A DNA stretch of 64,000 nucleotides, from positions 124,001 through 188,000 of the forward strand of contig NZ_WMID02000003.1 of NCBI RefSeq assembly GCF_009711165.2. The letters run 5' to 3'. The notes beneath the pieces are model-generated. The model did not search any database, had not been told where the DNA came from, and saw only the letters and a program-made list of their open reading frames with translations. Of this stretch, positions 7,249 to 15,553 are shown piece after piece. Position numbers and translations under genes: made by a program. Source of the stretch: Flavobacterium sp. MC2016-06. GTDB lineage: Bacteria > Bacteroidota > Bacteroidia > Flavobacteriales > Flavobacteriaceae. Position 1 is the first letter of the stretch. Every line of letters starts with the position of its first letter.

Positions 7249-8289
7249 TTAATTTAACAAATCACTTTTCAAAAGCAGGTTTTTAATTTTAAATGGAGCA
7301 TCATAAAATAAATCTCGATTATCATTCATTTGATTTTCTAAAACAATCATACTGACATCACTTTCTGGGAAATACAAATTTACAGAAGAAAAACCATCAC
7401 CTAGACCTGTGTGACCTAGATATTTTTTAGACTCGTGTTCGATAACTCTAATTCCGTAGCCGTAACCTTCTTTTTCTTTTCCAAAAAAATTATGCTGTGC
7501 CAGAATGTTATACTGCAGCATTAATTTATAAGATTCTGGTTTTAAAATTTTCCCTTTATGAAGATTGTTATTCCAGATTGCTAAGTCATTTACGGTCGAA
7601 ATAATCCCGCATGAAGGTGCACTATCTGGAGTAATTAAGGTATTCTCAGCCTTTTCTAAGTTATTCTTATTATTGATATAGCCTGTAACTAAATTTCTAT
7701 TGTTGTCTTTAGTATAACAAAAAGTATTGTTCATTTTCAGCTTTTTAAAAAGTAAACGAACCATTTCTGAATAACTTTTTTTAGATGAGTATTCTATGAT
7801 TTTTCCCAAAAAAGGATAACCCATATTACCATATTTAAAATCAGTTCCTGGTTTAAAAAGCAGTGGTTTCTGCAAATCTACAATTCCGTGCGTATGATTC
7901 AATAGTTGATGAATTGTTATAGTATCTGCCCAAGTTTGAGTTAAATACGGCAGGTATTTTTTAATTGGAGTATGCAGATCAATTCTGCCTTGTTCTACTT
8001 CTTTCAAAATTAAAACCGCTGTAATTTGTCTGGTGTTCGACATAATTTCAAACTGACTGTCAATTGTTAATGGCGTTTTTTTATCAAGATCAGCAAAACC
8101 GGCAGCTTTTGTGTAAACTGTTTTTCCTTTTTTAGAAATTAGAACAACACCATTAAGTTTGGGTTCGATAACTTTAATTAAGCTGTCTAATTGAGTATTT
8201 AAATTGTCTTTTTTCTGTGCAAAAGAGTTGCAGTTTGAAAATAAAAAAAGAATAGAGAATAAAGAAGATAACCTTAGAATAGATTTCAT
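7249..8289 (-). CDS. Serine hydrolase of the class C beta-lactamase family, SxxK changed to SxxR
   Basis: A 346-residue exported protein (signal ending about SFAQ). The fold is that of class C beta-lactamases, DD-peptidases and esterases. The nucleophile Ser84 is present (EIMSNTRQIT), but the usual catalytic Lys three residues on is Arg87 (codon AGA). The second motif Tyr-Gly-Asn (KYGNMGY) and the third His-Thr-Gly (GHTGLGDG, equivalent to KTG/HxG) are intact. The Lys normally activates the Ser, so this enzyme may be inactive, slow or use a variant mechanism. The remaining fold looks undamaged. Periplasmic esterase or peptidase activity is otherwise the default expectation. Confidence 0.85.
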   Translation of the reverse strand: MKSILRLSSLFSILFLFSNCNSFAQKKDNLNTQLDSLIKVIEPKLNGVVLISKKGKTVYTKAAGFADLDKKTPLTIDSQFEIMSNTRQITAVLILKEVEQGRIDLHTPIKKYLPYLTQTWADTITIHQLLNHTHGIVDLQKPLLFKPGTDFKYGNMGYPFLGKIIEYSSKKSYSEMVRLLFKKLKMNNTFCYTKDNNRNLVTGYINNKNNLEKAENTLITPDSAPSCGIISTVNDLAIWNNNLHKGKILKPESYKLMLQYNILAQHNFFGKEKEGYGYGIRVIEHESKKYLGHTGLGDGFSSVNLYFPESDVSMIVLENQMNDNRDLFYDAPFKIKNLLLKSDLLN

Positions 8290-8332
8290 TATGAAGTTGG
8301 TTTGCTGTGTTTTTTTATGATTTTATTTTTAA

Positions 8333-8701
8333 TTAAAACATTCCATTTTTATTGATTGTTTCGGCAGGAACAGGTTGTCCTAAATCCCAAAGCTCTACTA
8401 TTTTATCTTCTTCAAACCTAAAAATATGTACAACGGCAACGCCAGAATCTTTACTGTTTTGTTTTACGTGCGAATGAACGGCAACTAAATCTTTGTCGAC
8501 TAAGGCATGATGGATTTTAAAAATCTTATTGGGATTTTGTCTTGATGATTCTTCCATAGCGAGCATCAGAGTATCTGCATCTCCTTTAAAATAAACATTA
8601 TGATGCTTAAAATTCTTACCAATATAAAGGCGAAATGCTTCGTGAGAATGCCCGCTTGAAGCTAGTTTTAGAAAGTCTTTGGCGATATATTTCTTAGTCA
8701 T
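8333..8701 (-). CDS. SnoaL-like (NTF2-fold) protein
   Basis: A 122-residue cytoplasmic protein of the NTF2-like cone fold. Landmarks are the N-terminal FLKLASSGHSHEAFRLYIGKNFKHHN helix-strand, the central HHALVDKDLVAVHSHVKQ strands and a final VVHIFRFEEDKIVELWDLGQPVP, which is very close to other SnoaL/predicted ester cyclase proteins. Polyketide cyclase activity is known for the namesake, but most members in flavobacteria have no assigned substrate. Confidence 0.83.
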   Translation of the reverse strand: MTKKYIAKDFLKLASSGHSHEAFRLYIGKNFKHHNVYFKGDADTLMLAMEESSRQNPNKIFKIHHALVDKDLVAVHSHVKQNSKDSGVAVVHIFRFEEDKIVELWDLGQPVPAETINKNGMF

Positions 8702-8745
8702 GATTTTAAAATTTAAAAGCTAACTAAGTTAAGAAATTTACCTCT

Positions 8746-9165
8746 TTAAACAGCTTCTTTTTTTGCAGTTAATTTTATGGCTAAGTAAGTCACAGGTAAA
8801 TATGCAAATACTAAATCTACAATACTAAACCAAATTGGCGAAGGAAGTGTGCAGACATTTACAATACCGCCAAATAAAAAGAAAGCGCCAATGATATAAG
8901 CAAGTTTTGCTTTTTGACTCGAGGCAATAAAAATGGTGGTTAAGGCACCGGCAAAAGTTCCGATGGCGTGTGCTAAAAAAGGAAAAATAAAATGTTTAGG
9001 CTCAAATAAATGCATGGTTGCTTTTAATCCTTCTACTGTGGTTACATCTGCTCCGTGAGGTGCTGGAATAACAGAACTGCTCATTAAAATAATACTCATA
9101 TTAGCAACGCTTCCCACAAAAAGGCCTGCAATAACGGCCAAAATATTCCTGAAAATAGGATTCAT
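8746..9165 (-). CDS. Small four-helix membrane protein
   Basis: A 139-residue integral membrane protein with about four transmembrane segments: residues 5-28, 62-82, 87-107 and 110-132. A loop with HGADVTTVEGLKATMHLFEPKHF separates the first two. I do not recognise a characterised family. Similar short proteins in Bacteroidota are annotated only as hypothetical. It precedes the SnoaL-like gene by 44 bases on the same strand. Confidence 0.75.
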   Translation of the reverse strand: MNPIFRNILAVIAGLFVGSVANMSIILMSSSVIPAPHGADVTTVEGLKATMHLFEPKHFIFPFLAHAIGTFAGALTTIFIASSQKAKLAYIIGAFFLFGGIVNVCTLPSPIWFSIVDLVFAYLPVTYLAIKLTAKKEAV

Positions 9166-9233
9166 AATCTTCGATTTTTTAGTGAAACGAATTTATGAAT
9201 TTTATTGGTTTAATGATGATGAAATTGATGGAA

Positions 9234-10148
9234 TTAATTAAAAGATTGCCTGAATTCTAAAGGCGAAACATTTGTTTTTGTTTTGAATAATTTACTGAAT
9301 GACTGCTGGTGCTCAAAACCCAATTCGTACGCAATTTCACTTATAGAAAGATTTGTTGTAGAAAGTTTTTCTTTTGCTTTTTCAATCAATTTATCGTGAA
9401 TGTGCTGCTGGGTGCTCTGACCTGTTAATAATTTCAATAATCCGCTTAAATAATTTGGAGAAACGTTAAGACTTTCTGCAATAAACTGAACGGTTGGCAA
9501 ACCTTTTTGAAGTAAAGAATCTCCGTTAAAATAATCATCGAGCAGATTTTCTAGTCGAGCCAGAATCTTGTGATTGCTTATTTTTCTGGTAATAAATTGT
9601 CGGTTGTAAAATCGCTCTGAATAGGTGAGTAATAACTCGAGCTGCGCAATAATTACATCTTGGCTGAATTTATCAATATTAGAATGGTATTCCTGCTGAA
9701 TATTTTTCATAATGCCAATAATCATCGCTTCTTCTTTATCAGAAAGATGCAGTGCTTCGTGAACGGCATAATCAAAATATTCGTATTGTCTTATTTTTTG
9801 TGCGAGTGGCGTATTCCACAGAAAATCAGGATGGACCAATAAGGACCATCCTGAATGTTCTAAACTTGTATTTGCTTCTATAGAAAAAACCTGACCCGGT
9901 GCAATAAACAAAATCAAACCTTCATTAAAATCATATTCCTGCTGACCGTAACGCATTTTGGCATTTGAATTTCGTTTTAATGAAATGGAATAAAAATCGA
10001 GCATAATGCTTCTGGGTTCATCTTCATTGAGTTGTTTTATTTCCTCAAAATTATAAACGCTGATTAGCGGATGTTCGGGTTTTGGCAACCCTCGAAATTC
10101 TCGAAATTCACGGATGCTTTTTATTCGATGCGGTTGATTATTTGCCAT
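9234..10148 (-). CDS. AraC-family transcriptional regulator
   Basis: A 304-residue regulator with an N-terminal cupin-like sensing half (FIAPGQVFSIE within it) and a C-terminal AraC double helix-turn-helix. The latter spans roughly residues 205-303 and includes VQFIAESLNVSPNYLSGLLKLLTG and ISEIAYELGFEHQQSFSKLFKTKTNVSPLEFR. This type usually activates a neighbouring catabolic or redox gene on binding a small ligand. It starts 12 bases after the stop of the NAD(P)-binding NmrA-like gene, so it is probably co-transcribed with it and may control it. Confidence 0.9.
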   Translation of the reverse strand: MANNQPHRIKSIREFREFRGLPKPEHPLISVYNFEEIKQLNEDEPRSIMLDFYSISLKRNSNAKMRYGQQEYDFNEGLILFIAPGQVFSIEANTSLEHSGWSLLVHPDFLWNTPLAQKIRQYEYFDYAVHEALHLSDKEEAMIIGIMKNIQQEYHSNIDKFSQDVIIAQLELLLTYSERFYNRQFITRKISNHKILARLENLLDDYFNGDSLLQKGLPTVQFIAESLNVSPNYLSGLLKLLTGQSTQQHIHDKLIEKAKEKLSTTNLSISEIAYELGFEHQQSFSKLFKTKTNVSPLEFRQSFN

Positions 10149-10160
10149 AGTACAAATTAC

Positions 10161-11057
10161 TTAATTTTGATTGAAAAGTACAGCAAATTTCTTTGCATAT
10201 TCTGCCAATTTTACTTTTCCCATTACAGCAGGTCTGTTGCGGTAATAATCTTCGCCTAATGAACCATTGTAAAGTCCAGCGTACATTTCGACCAAACCTT
10301 TGGCAATTTTTGGCTGCATTCCAACAGTTATTAAACCAGACAAAGTTTCTTCGTCGGTAGCTAAAACCCATTTTAAATCGGGTTTACCAATAGCGTTTCC
10401 TATAATGCGAGCTGTTTCGTTGCCTGTAAGTTCTTCGCTGGCTACATAACGTATTTTTCTTCCTTCAAGCGGTGTTGTAAGTTCTTCGGCAATGGCATCC
10501 GCAATATCTAAAGGTGAAACCCACGGAATCATTTTGTCTGCACCATAATTAGCGGCAATAATTCCTTGATATTTTATCATCGGAATATAGGCTTCTAAAT
10601 TGTAAAAGAAAGATGTTGGACGCATAAACGTAATCGCTACATCTGAGAGTTTGCTTAAAACGGCTTCAATTTCATGATAACGAAGAATAATTCCCGAATT
10701 TTTATCTAAATGCGCGCCAATACTGCTTAAAAATACCAATCGTTTTACACCCGATTTTTGAATTGCTTCGGCATAATTATCTCCAATTTTTCCCGTAAAA
10801 GCATCTAAATCAAGATTCGGATCAAAATAATTTGCTCTCGGAATCATGCAGTATACAGCATCTGCACCAGTAAAAGTCTGGGTTAAAAAAGCAATATCTT
10901 CTACAGAACCAATTGCTGCTTTTGCGCCTAATGTTTCAATCGCAGTCTGATTTTCTGGATTACTCGAAATTATGGTAATCTCGTGTCCTTTTTGCACTAA
11001 TTCTTCTGCCAATGGCTTGCTGATGTTCCCTAAAGAACCTGTAAGTATAATTTTCAT
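10161..11057 (-). CDS. NmrA-like NAD(P)H-binding protein
   Basis: A 298-residue atypical short-chain dehydrogenase of the NmrA/QorB group. The start MKIILTGSLG is chosen over an 8-residue longer frame because it opens directly into the first Rossmann strand. The glycine-rich loop is GSLGNISKPLAEEL rather than GATG. Further marks are VYCMIPRANYF, RLVFLSSIGAH and TFMRPTSFFYNL. Relatives are quinone or NADPH sensors and azoreductase-type enzymes. It forms a probable operon with the AraC regulator downstream. Confidence 0.87.
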   Translation of the reverse strand: MKIILTGSLGNISKPLAEELVQKGHEITIISSNPENQTAIETLGAKAAIGSVEDIAFLTQTFTGADAVYCMIPRANYFDPNLDLDAFTGKIGDNYAEAIQKSGVKRLVFLSSIGAHLDKNSGIILRYHEIEAVLSKLSDVAITFMRPTSFFYNLEAYIPMIKYQGIIAANYGADKMIPWVSPLDIADAIAEELTTPLEGRKIRYVASEELTGNETARIIGNAIGKPDLKWVLATDEETLSGLITVGMQPKIAKGLVEMYAGLYNGSLGEDYYRNRPAVMGKVKLAEYAKKFAVLFNQN

Positions 11058-11178
11058 TTGTCTATTTTTTTGATACTGCAAAGTTCAGCAGTAACCAATC
11101 AAGAGCTGTAGCCAAATCTACTATTGTCGTAGTCTAAAACAAGCAATTTTAGAATTCAGATTTTAGATTTAATTGTCT

Positions 11179-11210
11179 TTGTCATCCTGAACGAAGCCGT
11201 AGGATTACTT
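11179..11210. repeat. Half copy of the GTCATCCTGA-ACGAA repeat
   Basis: GTCATCCTGAACGAAGCCGTAGGAT resembles one arm of the REP-like palindromes at 2688 and 4194, but there is no opposite arm. It lies in the 276-base gap upstream of the NmrA gene, where I see nothing else. Confidence 0.5.
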
Positions 11211-11333
11211 TTATTATAGTTAAAAATAAATAAATCTTCTAGGTCAATATAAGATTTTTTCAGCTTTATTTTTCTATCAACAATTGCAGAAATTCATTTT
11301 GAATAATTGATTAAAATCTTCCTAAAAAGAAAG

Positions 11334-11720
11334 TTACTTTATTCTTTTATAACTACTTTGAAAACAGTCATAACATTCATCGCTAAGATACAAACGGTTT
11401 CCTTCTATTACAAAAGTCTGTGTGACGCCTCCCGTTATGATAATCATTTTGCGGTTGCCTCCCATAATAGATTCTCGAGTCTCGATGGTAAAAGTTACTT
11501 CATCTGTCAATTTATCATTTACATATGTTTTTTTGGTAAAATCTTTAAATTCTAATACTATAGTTTTGTTTGTAGATTGAGGTGTATTTGTAGTTCCTGC
11601 AATACCGCCGCTAGAATTTACCCAATTCCATCTTCCATTTAATGATTTTAATGCAGCCTCATCAGCATTACAAGATGTTAATAGGAGCAGCGTAAAAAAT
11701 AAATAAGTGATTTTTTTCAT
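11334..11720 (-). CDS. Small lipoprotein, lipocalin-like
   Basis: A 128-residue lipoprotein with signal MKKITYLFFTLLLLTSC and Cys at residue 17. The mature part begins with LKSLNGRWNWVNSSGG, then strands with TIVLEFKDF, KKTYVNDKL, KMIIITGG and VIEGNRLYLSDECYDCFQSSY. The arrangement of W-containing first strand and closing YLSDECYDC resembles the small lipocalin-like lipoproteins common in Bacteroidota. No function is assigned. It stands alone on the minus strand with 200-plus base gaps on both sides. Confidence 0.8.
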   Translation of the reverse strand: MKKITYLFFTLLLLTSCNADEAALKSLNGRWNWVNSSGGIAGTTNTPQSTNKTIVLEFKDFTKKTYVNDKLTDEVTFTIETRESIMGGNRKMIIITGGVTQTFVIEGNRLYLSDECYDCFQSSYKRIK

Positions 11721-11898
11721 CTTTTTTGGTTTTAAAAGGTTTTAGTTATTTAATAGATGGTCAATTTGTTAAATGGTTGCGTTAAATATGTTTATTTCAT
11801 TAAAGCGTCAACAATGTAATTTGATAGATATAAAATGCAAACATTGTGTCTTTGTAATTCTGCTATTTTGGATTGATTTATTTTTGAGCGAAAGACGA

Positions 11899-11935
11899 AA
11901 ATTTGGAATTTGGAATTTAAAATTTGGAATTTATT
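11899..11935. repeat. Simple repeat of GGAATTT
   Basis: Three to four copies of the 7-base word GGAATTT or GGAATTTAAAATTT in tandem, just downstream of the arginase-family stop. No associated function is seen. Confidence 0.7.
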
Positions 11936-11950
11936 TTTAACCAGATATCA

Positions 11951-12847
11951 TTATTTTGCTTTATTGAAAACAGCCGTTAAATTAGCCACAAAAGCACTAG
12001 TATATTCTCCCGTTTGGTCTAAATCAGGATCAAGAATTGTTATTTCGAGACCAGTGAGTTTGTCACTTTTGAAAAGGTTAAAAGTAAGTTCATTAAATTC
12101 TTCGTAAGTCAAACCGTCGAGAGTTCTGCTGTCTACGCAGGGCATTATTAAATCGTTTAGCACATCAACATCTATATGAAGCCAAAAACCATCTAGATTT
12201 TTGCGTTCAATTTCCGAAAGAAAAGATTTTGTGCATGCTGTAATTCCTTTTTTTCTTAAATCATGTAGGCTAATATAGGTTGCTTTAGATTTACGAATTT
12301 CATTTTCATATTCGTCATCGTATTCTCGATTGCCAACACACCAAAGATTTTCTTCTTTTATGTAAGGTGCTAAATTTAAAATATTGGTTAATTTTTCAGA
12401 ACCATTTCCAGTTACAATTGATGCAGCCATACCGCCAACGCCGCCAGTTTCAGAAAGTGAAATATCCATAAAATCAGTATGTCCATCCAAATAAAATAAA
12501 CCGTAATTTCCTCTTTGTTTTAATGCCATTGCAGGTCCTAAAAGAATACTGCAGTCACCGCCAAGAATAAATGGAAATTTATCTTCCGTCAATATTTTGT
12601 TTATTATTGGTGCTTGCTTTTTAGCATAATCTACTAAAGAATCTGCGTTGAGAATCCTGGTTTCGGGATCCTTAAGATTATTGTATTTTGGAGCTTCAAG
12701 TCGTAAAACAGTTTCGGGATTAAGAGCTTTATGCAAATGATGCTGCTGTAACCAATCGGGAAGATTTTTAACCCCAGGTTCTTTTCCTGGCTGAGGTTCT
12801 TTTAAACCAAGATTTGACGGAAATTCTACAATAACTATCTTTCTCAT
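11951..12847 (-). CDS. Arginase-family ureohydrolase with Cys in place of a metal-ligand His
   Basis: A 298-residue protein of the arginase/agmatinase/formiminoglutamase fold. Metal-site motifs are GGDCS (97-100), D121-G-H123-T-D125 and the HIDVDVLND segment with D226 and D228. The Asp/His ligands match the family, but the canonical GGDHS is GGDCS here, so one of the two manganese sites has Cys99 instead of His. Some bacterial family members share this, and the true substrate could be a guanidino compound other than arginine. No adjacent arginine genes are present. The ornithine aminotransferase is far away at 42.3 kb. Confidence 0.82.
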   Translation of the reverse strand: MRKIVIVEFPSNLGLKEPQPGKEPGVKNLPDWLQQHHLHKALNPETVLRLEAPKYNNLKDPETRILNADSLVDYAKKQAPIINKILTEDKFPFILGGDCSILLGPAMALKQRGNYGLFYLDGHTDFMDISLSETGGVGGMAASIVTGNGSEKLTNILNLAPYIKEENLWCVGNREYDDEYENEIRKSKATYISLHDLRKKGITACTKSFLSEIERKNLDGFWLHIDVDVLNDLIMPCVDSRTLDGLTYEEFNELTFNLFKSDKLTGLEITILDPDLDQTGEYTSAFVANLTAVFNKAK

Positions 12848-12894
12848 AGCTTAAACCTTTTCGGATTTCTAAATAAAAGTAGGGAATAAAGAAT

Positions 12895-13326
12895 TCAAAC
12901 GGGTTCTTTTAACTCAAATAAAATGTAACCGCCATGTCCAGAAAGCCCTCTTTCTTTTTGAACAAAACCTTTTCTTCTATAAAAATGTACTGCCTGAGTA
13001 TTGTTTTCTAAGCATTTTAAGGTAATCGGAAAACCAATTTTATCTGTTACGGCGTTTAGTAATTTTGTGCCAATTCCTTGGCCGTGATATTGTTTGTCGA
13101 TGTACAAATGATGAATAAAATTATTGGGTAACCAAACCGAAATAAAACCAATTACCACTTCATTTTCAAGAGCAATTAAAAGATATTCTCCTTCGGTTTC
13201 TCTGTCAAAATCAGAGAGTTTAAATTCGGCTTGGTTCACCCATGTAAAAGTAGATTGCCTTTCTTGCAGGAACAATTTTTTTAAAACGGGTAAATGACTT
13301 TCATTGGGTTCTATAATTTGCATCAT
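12895..13326 (-). CDS. GNAT acetyltransferase
   Basis: A 143-residue GCN5-type acetyltransferase starting MMQIIEPNESHL. The frame is open further upstream, but that part overlaps the oxidoreductase gene, so the inner start is used. Motif A is HHLYIDKQYHGQGIGTKLLNAV with the acetyl-CoA loop Q-x-x-G-x-G/A (HGQGIGTKLL). The last motif is NNTQAVHFYRRKGF. The small single-domain size suggests acetylation of a metabolite or peptide. Substrate unknown. Confidence 0.88.
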   Translation of the reverse strand: MMQIIEPNESHLPVLKKLFLQERQSTFTWVNQAEFKLSDFDRETEGEYLLIALENEVVIGFISVWLPNNFIHHLYIDKQYHGQGIGTKLLNAVTDKIGFPITLKCLENNTQAVHFYRRKGFVQKERGLSGHGGYILFELKEPV

Positions 13327-13354
13327 TTTTATAGAAGTTAAAGTTGAATTGTTT

Positions 13355-14509
13355 TTAAAGTAAAACTTTTTTCCCAGATTCTGCCGCTTTATAAATGGCA
13401 TTAATCACCTTAATATCTTTTAATCCTTCTTCGCCTGTAATATGGTTGGGTAGTTTTTTATTCTCGATTAATACTTTGCAAATTTCATCCAATTGTGTTT
13501 TCTGCTGATTTATTTCAGGAAAGACTAATTCTTTTTCAGATGTTTTTCCTTTAAACGGGCCATAACTCAAGGCTGGACTTAATTCAAAAGAACCTTCGTC
13601 TGCCGAGGCATAAAAACGATCAATATTAAAACCGCAAGATGTAGAACAATTAGAAACTGCACCACTCGGAAATTCCAGCTGCCAGTTTATAGATTCTTCA
13701 ACTTCTGCGAATCTAATTTTATCATTAACAGTTCCAAACTGTGCCGTTACCGCAATTGGTTCTTCGCCCAAAACATAACGGCTTGCCTGTATGCAGTAAA
13801 CTCCTAAATCCATTAACGGACCTCCGCCTGAGAGTTTTTTGCTATGGCGCCATTCTTCGCGTGCATTTTTATCAAAATCGACACCAGGATGTGTTGTGTC
13901 ATAGGTTTTATAACCAAGTGAAGCATCGATAAAACGAACTTGTCCAAAAACTTTTTGTTGTCCCAAGCGTTTGATTTCTAAATGAAAAGGTTCGAAATGT
14001 AAACGATATCCAACTGCAAGTTGTACATTGTTGTCATTGCAGGCTTTTATCATTTCTTCGCAGTCTTTTACAGAAACCGCCATAGGTTTTTCGGTAATAA
14101 CATGTTTGCCTGCTTTTGCAGAGCGAATTACAAATTCTTTGTGTAAACCATTTGGCACAACAACATACACTAAATCAATGTCTTTGTTGTTTTTTATGTC
14201 GTCGAAGTTTTGATAATTATAAATGTTTTTATCAGGAATGTTATATTGTTTTTTCCACTTTTCAGCCTTTGCAGGAGTACCAGTTACAAGACCAGCTAGA
14301 TTACAATATTCTGAAGCTAAAATTCCGTCTGCCAGCATTCCTGCATAGTTTCCTAAACCGCAGAGCGCTATGTTTAATTTTTTTCCAGTATACGGTTTTT
14401 TTGAATTTTCCGGTGCGGTTAAAAAGGAGGGAAGTGTTGTGATAACAGCTGCGGCACCTAAACCAATTCCAAATTTATTTACAAATGAGCGTCTAGAAAT
14501 GTTCTTCAT
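13355..14509 (-). CDS. Gfo/Idh/MocA-family oxidoreductase with Tat signal
   Basis: A 384-residue protein with a twin-arginine signal (ISRRSFVNKFGIGLGAAAV), so it is probably exported folded with its NAD(P) cofactor, as glucose-fructose oxidoreductase is. The Rossmann part has ALCGLGNYAGMLADGI, the conserved EKPMAVSV motif carries the catalytic-region Lys, and the C-terminal domain has GGGPLMDLGVYCIQASRYVLG. The family oxidises or reduces sugars and inositols in the periplasm. It precedes the GNAT gene by 28 bases on the same strand. Confidence 0.88.
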   Translation of the reverse strand: MKNISRRSFVNKFGIGLGAAAVITTLPSFLTAPENSKKPYTGKKLNIALCGLGNYAGMLADGILASEYCNLAGLVTGTPAKAEKWKKQYNIPDKNIYNYQNFDDIKNNKDIDLVYVVVPNGLHKEFVIRSAKAGKHVITEKPMAVSVKDCEEMIKACNDNNVQLAVGYRLHFEPFHLEIKRLGQQKVFGQVRFIDASLGYKTYDTTHPGVDFDKNAREEWRHSKKLSGGGPLMDLGVYCIQASRYVLGEEPIAVTAQFGTVNDKIRFAEVEESINWQLEFPSGAVSNCSTSCGFNIDRFYASADEGSFELSPALSYGPFKGKTSEKELVFPEINQQKTQLDEICKVLIENKKLPNHITGEEGLKDIKVINAIYKAAESGKKVLL

Positions 14510-14596
14510 GAATTTACTTTTATGTTATACACTAAGTTATTAGTGTATAACTTTATAAAAAGTTACATTTTGTAAAAAATATTAGACTTTATCTAT

Positions 14597-14812
14597 TCAT
14601 TGATCTGTTTCTTTAGTATATTCTAAAATATCCCCAGGCTGACATTCTAATACTTTACAGATTGCTTCTAGCGTACTAAAACGAATGGCTTTTGCTTTTC
14701 CGGTTTTTAAAATAGAAAGATTTGACAGCGTTAAATCTACCTTTTCTGAAAGTTCGTTTAATGACATTTTTCTTTTAGCCATCATTACGTCTAAATTTAC
14801 TATTATCGGCAT
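14597..14812 (-). CDS. YozG-like XRE-family regulator
   Basis: A 71-residue helix-turn-helix protein of the Cro/C1 type (MSLNELSEKVDLTLSNLSILKTGKAKAIRFSTLEAICKVL). The KTGKAKAIRF segment is typical of the YozG/HipB-like small regulators. It lies 11 bases after the stop of the DUF2975 membrane gene, a pairing widely seen in bacteria, and probably controls that gene or acts with the membrane protein to sense a signal. It likely autoregulates. Confidence 0.9.
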   Translation of the reverse strand: MPIIVNLDVMMAKRKMSLNELSEKVDLTLSNLSILKTGKAKAIRFSTLEAICKVLECQPGDILEYTKETDQ

Positions 14813-14823
14813 AATTTATTAGT

Positions 14824-15366
14824 TTAAATAGTTAAATCATTTTCAGCTTGTATTTCAATTCCTCTCTTAAAAAGCTGTGCAATTATAAATAAAGTAATGC
14901 CCATAAAAATCCAAACATCAGCGCCGCCAAAACGCAGGTTTTCTATACTCGGCATTTTTATACCTTGGTCAATAAGCCATTGGCTAAATTGTACGCCCCA
15001 ATAAGAAAACAAACCAATTCCTAAAGTCAGATAAGATAAATTGAAGATAAAACGTCCCATTTCAGTATTGAATGGCTGTAAAATATTTAGTTTTTTGTCG
15101 TGCAGCATTTTTACAATCAGATAAAACATAATGGCTTTCATTACAGTCGTAATAATCATAAGCAGTAGTTCCTGTACATAATATCCAGAGTTAAATTGAT
15201 ATAGATTTACTAAGCCCAAGTATTTGGCATTTTGCGGATTGATTACGAGCGTAAAAAAGCCATTAAATATAAAAGAACCCGCTTCTATACATATTCCAAT
15301 AAAAATTATAAAGGAAAGAATGTACAATACATTAAGTATTTGTTTTGTGTCAATTTTGATTTCCAT
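14824..15366 (-). CDS. DUF2975 membrane protein
   Basis: A 180-residue protein with four predicted transmembrane helices (about residues 12-32, 66-86, 103-123 and 150-168), as in the DUF2975 family. It has no catalytic motif. The adjacent XRE regulator (11 bases downstream) is the characteristic partner of this family, so the pair can be regarded as a membrane sensor/regulator module of unknown signal. Its upstream 187-base gap is AT-rich and separates it from the divergent alpha/beta hydrolase. Confidence 0.88.
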   Translation of the reverse strand: MEIKIDTKQILNVLYILSFIIFIGICIEAGSFIFNGFFTLVINPQNAKYLGLVNLYQFNSGYYVQELLLMIITTVMKAIMFYLIVKMLHDKKLNILQPFNTEMGRFIFNLSYLTLGIGLFSYWGVQFSQWLIDQGIKMPSIENLRFGGADVWIFMGITLFIIAQLFKRGIEIQAENDLTI

Positions 15367-15553
15367 AATAGTTGTTATTTAAAATTTAATAATCAAAAAT
15401 AATAAAAATTTATTGATAAACAATAAAAATATTTCTTTTATCAGTAAAAATAAATAAAATTTAAAGCTTGTTTATAAATTGTAATCATAGTTAAATGTTA
15501 ACTGAAGTGTTGAGCAGGTCTAGCGTTTACTTTTGTTTAAAATTAATCGGAGC

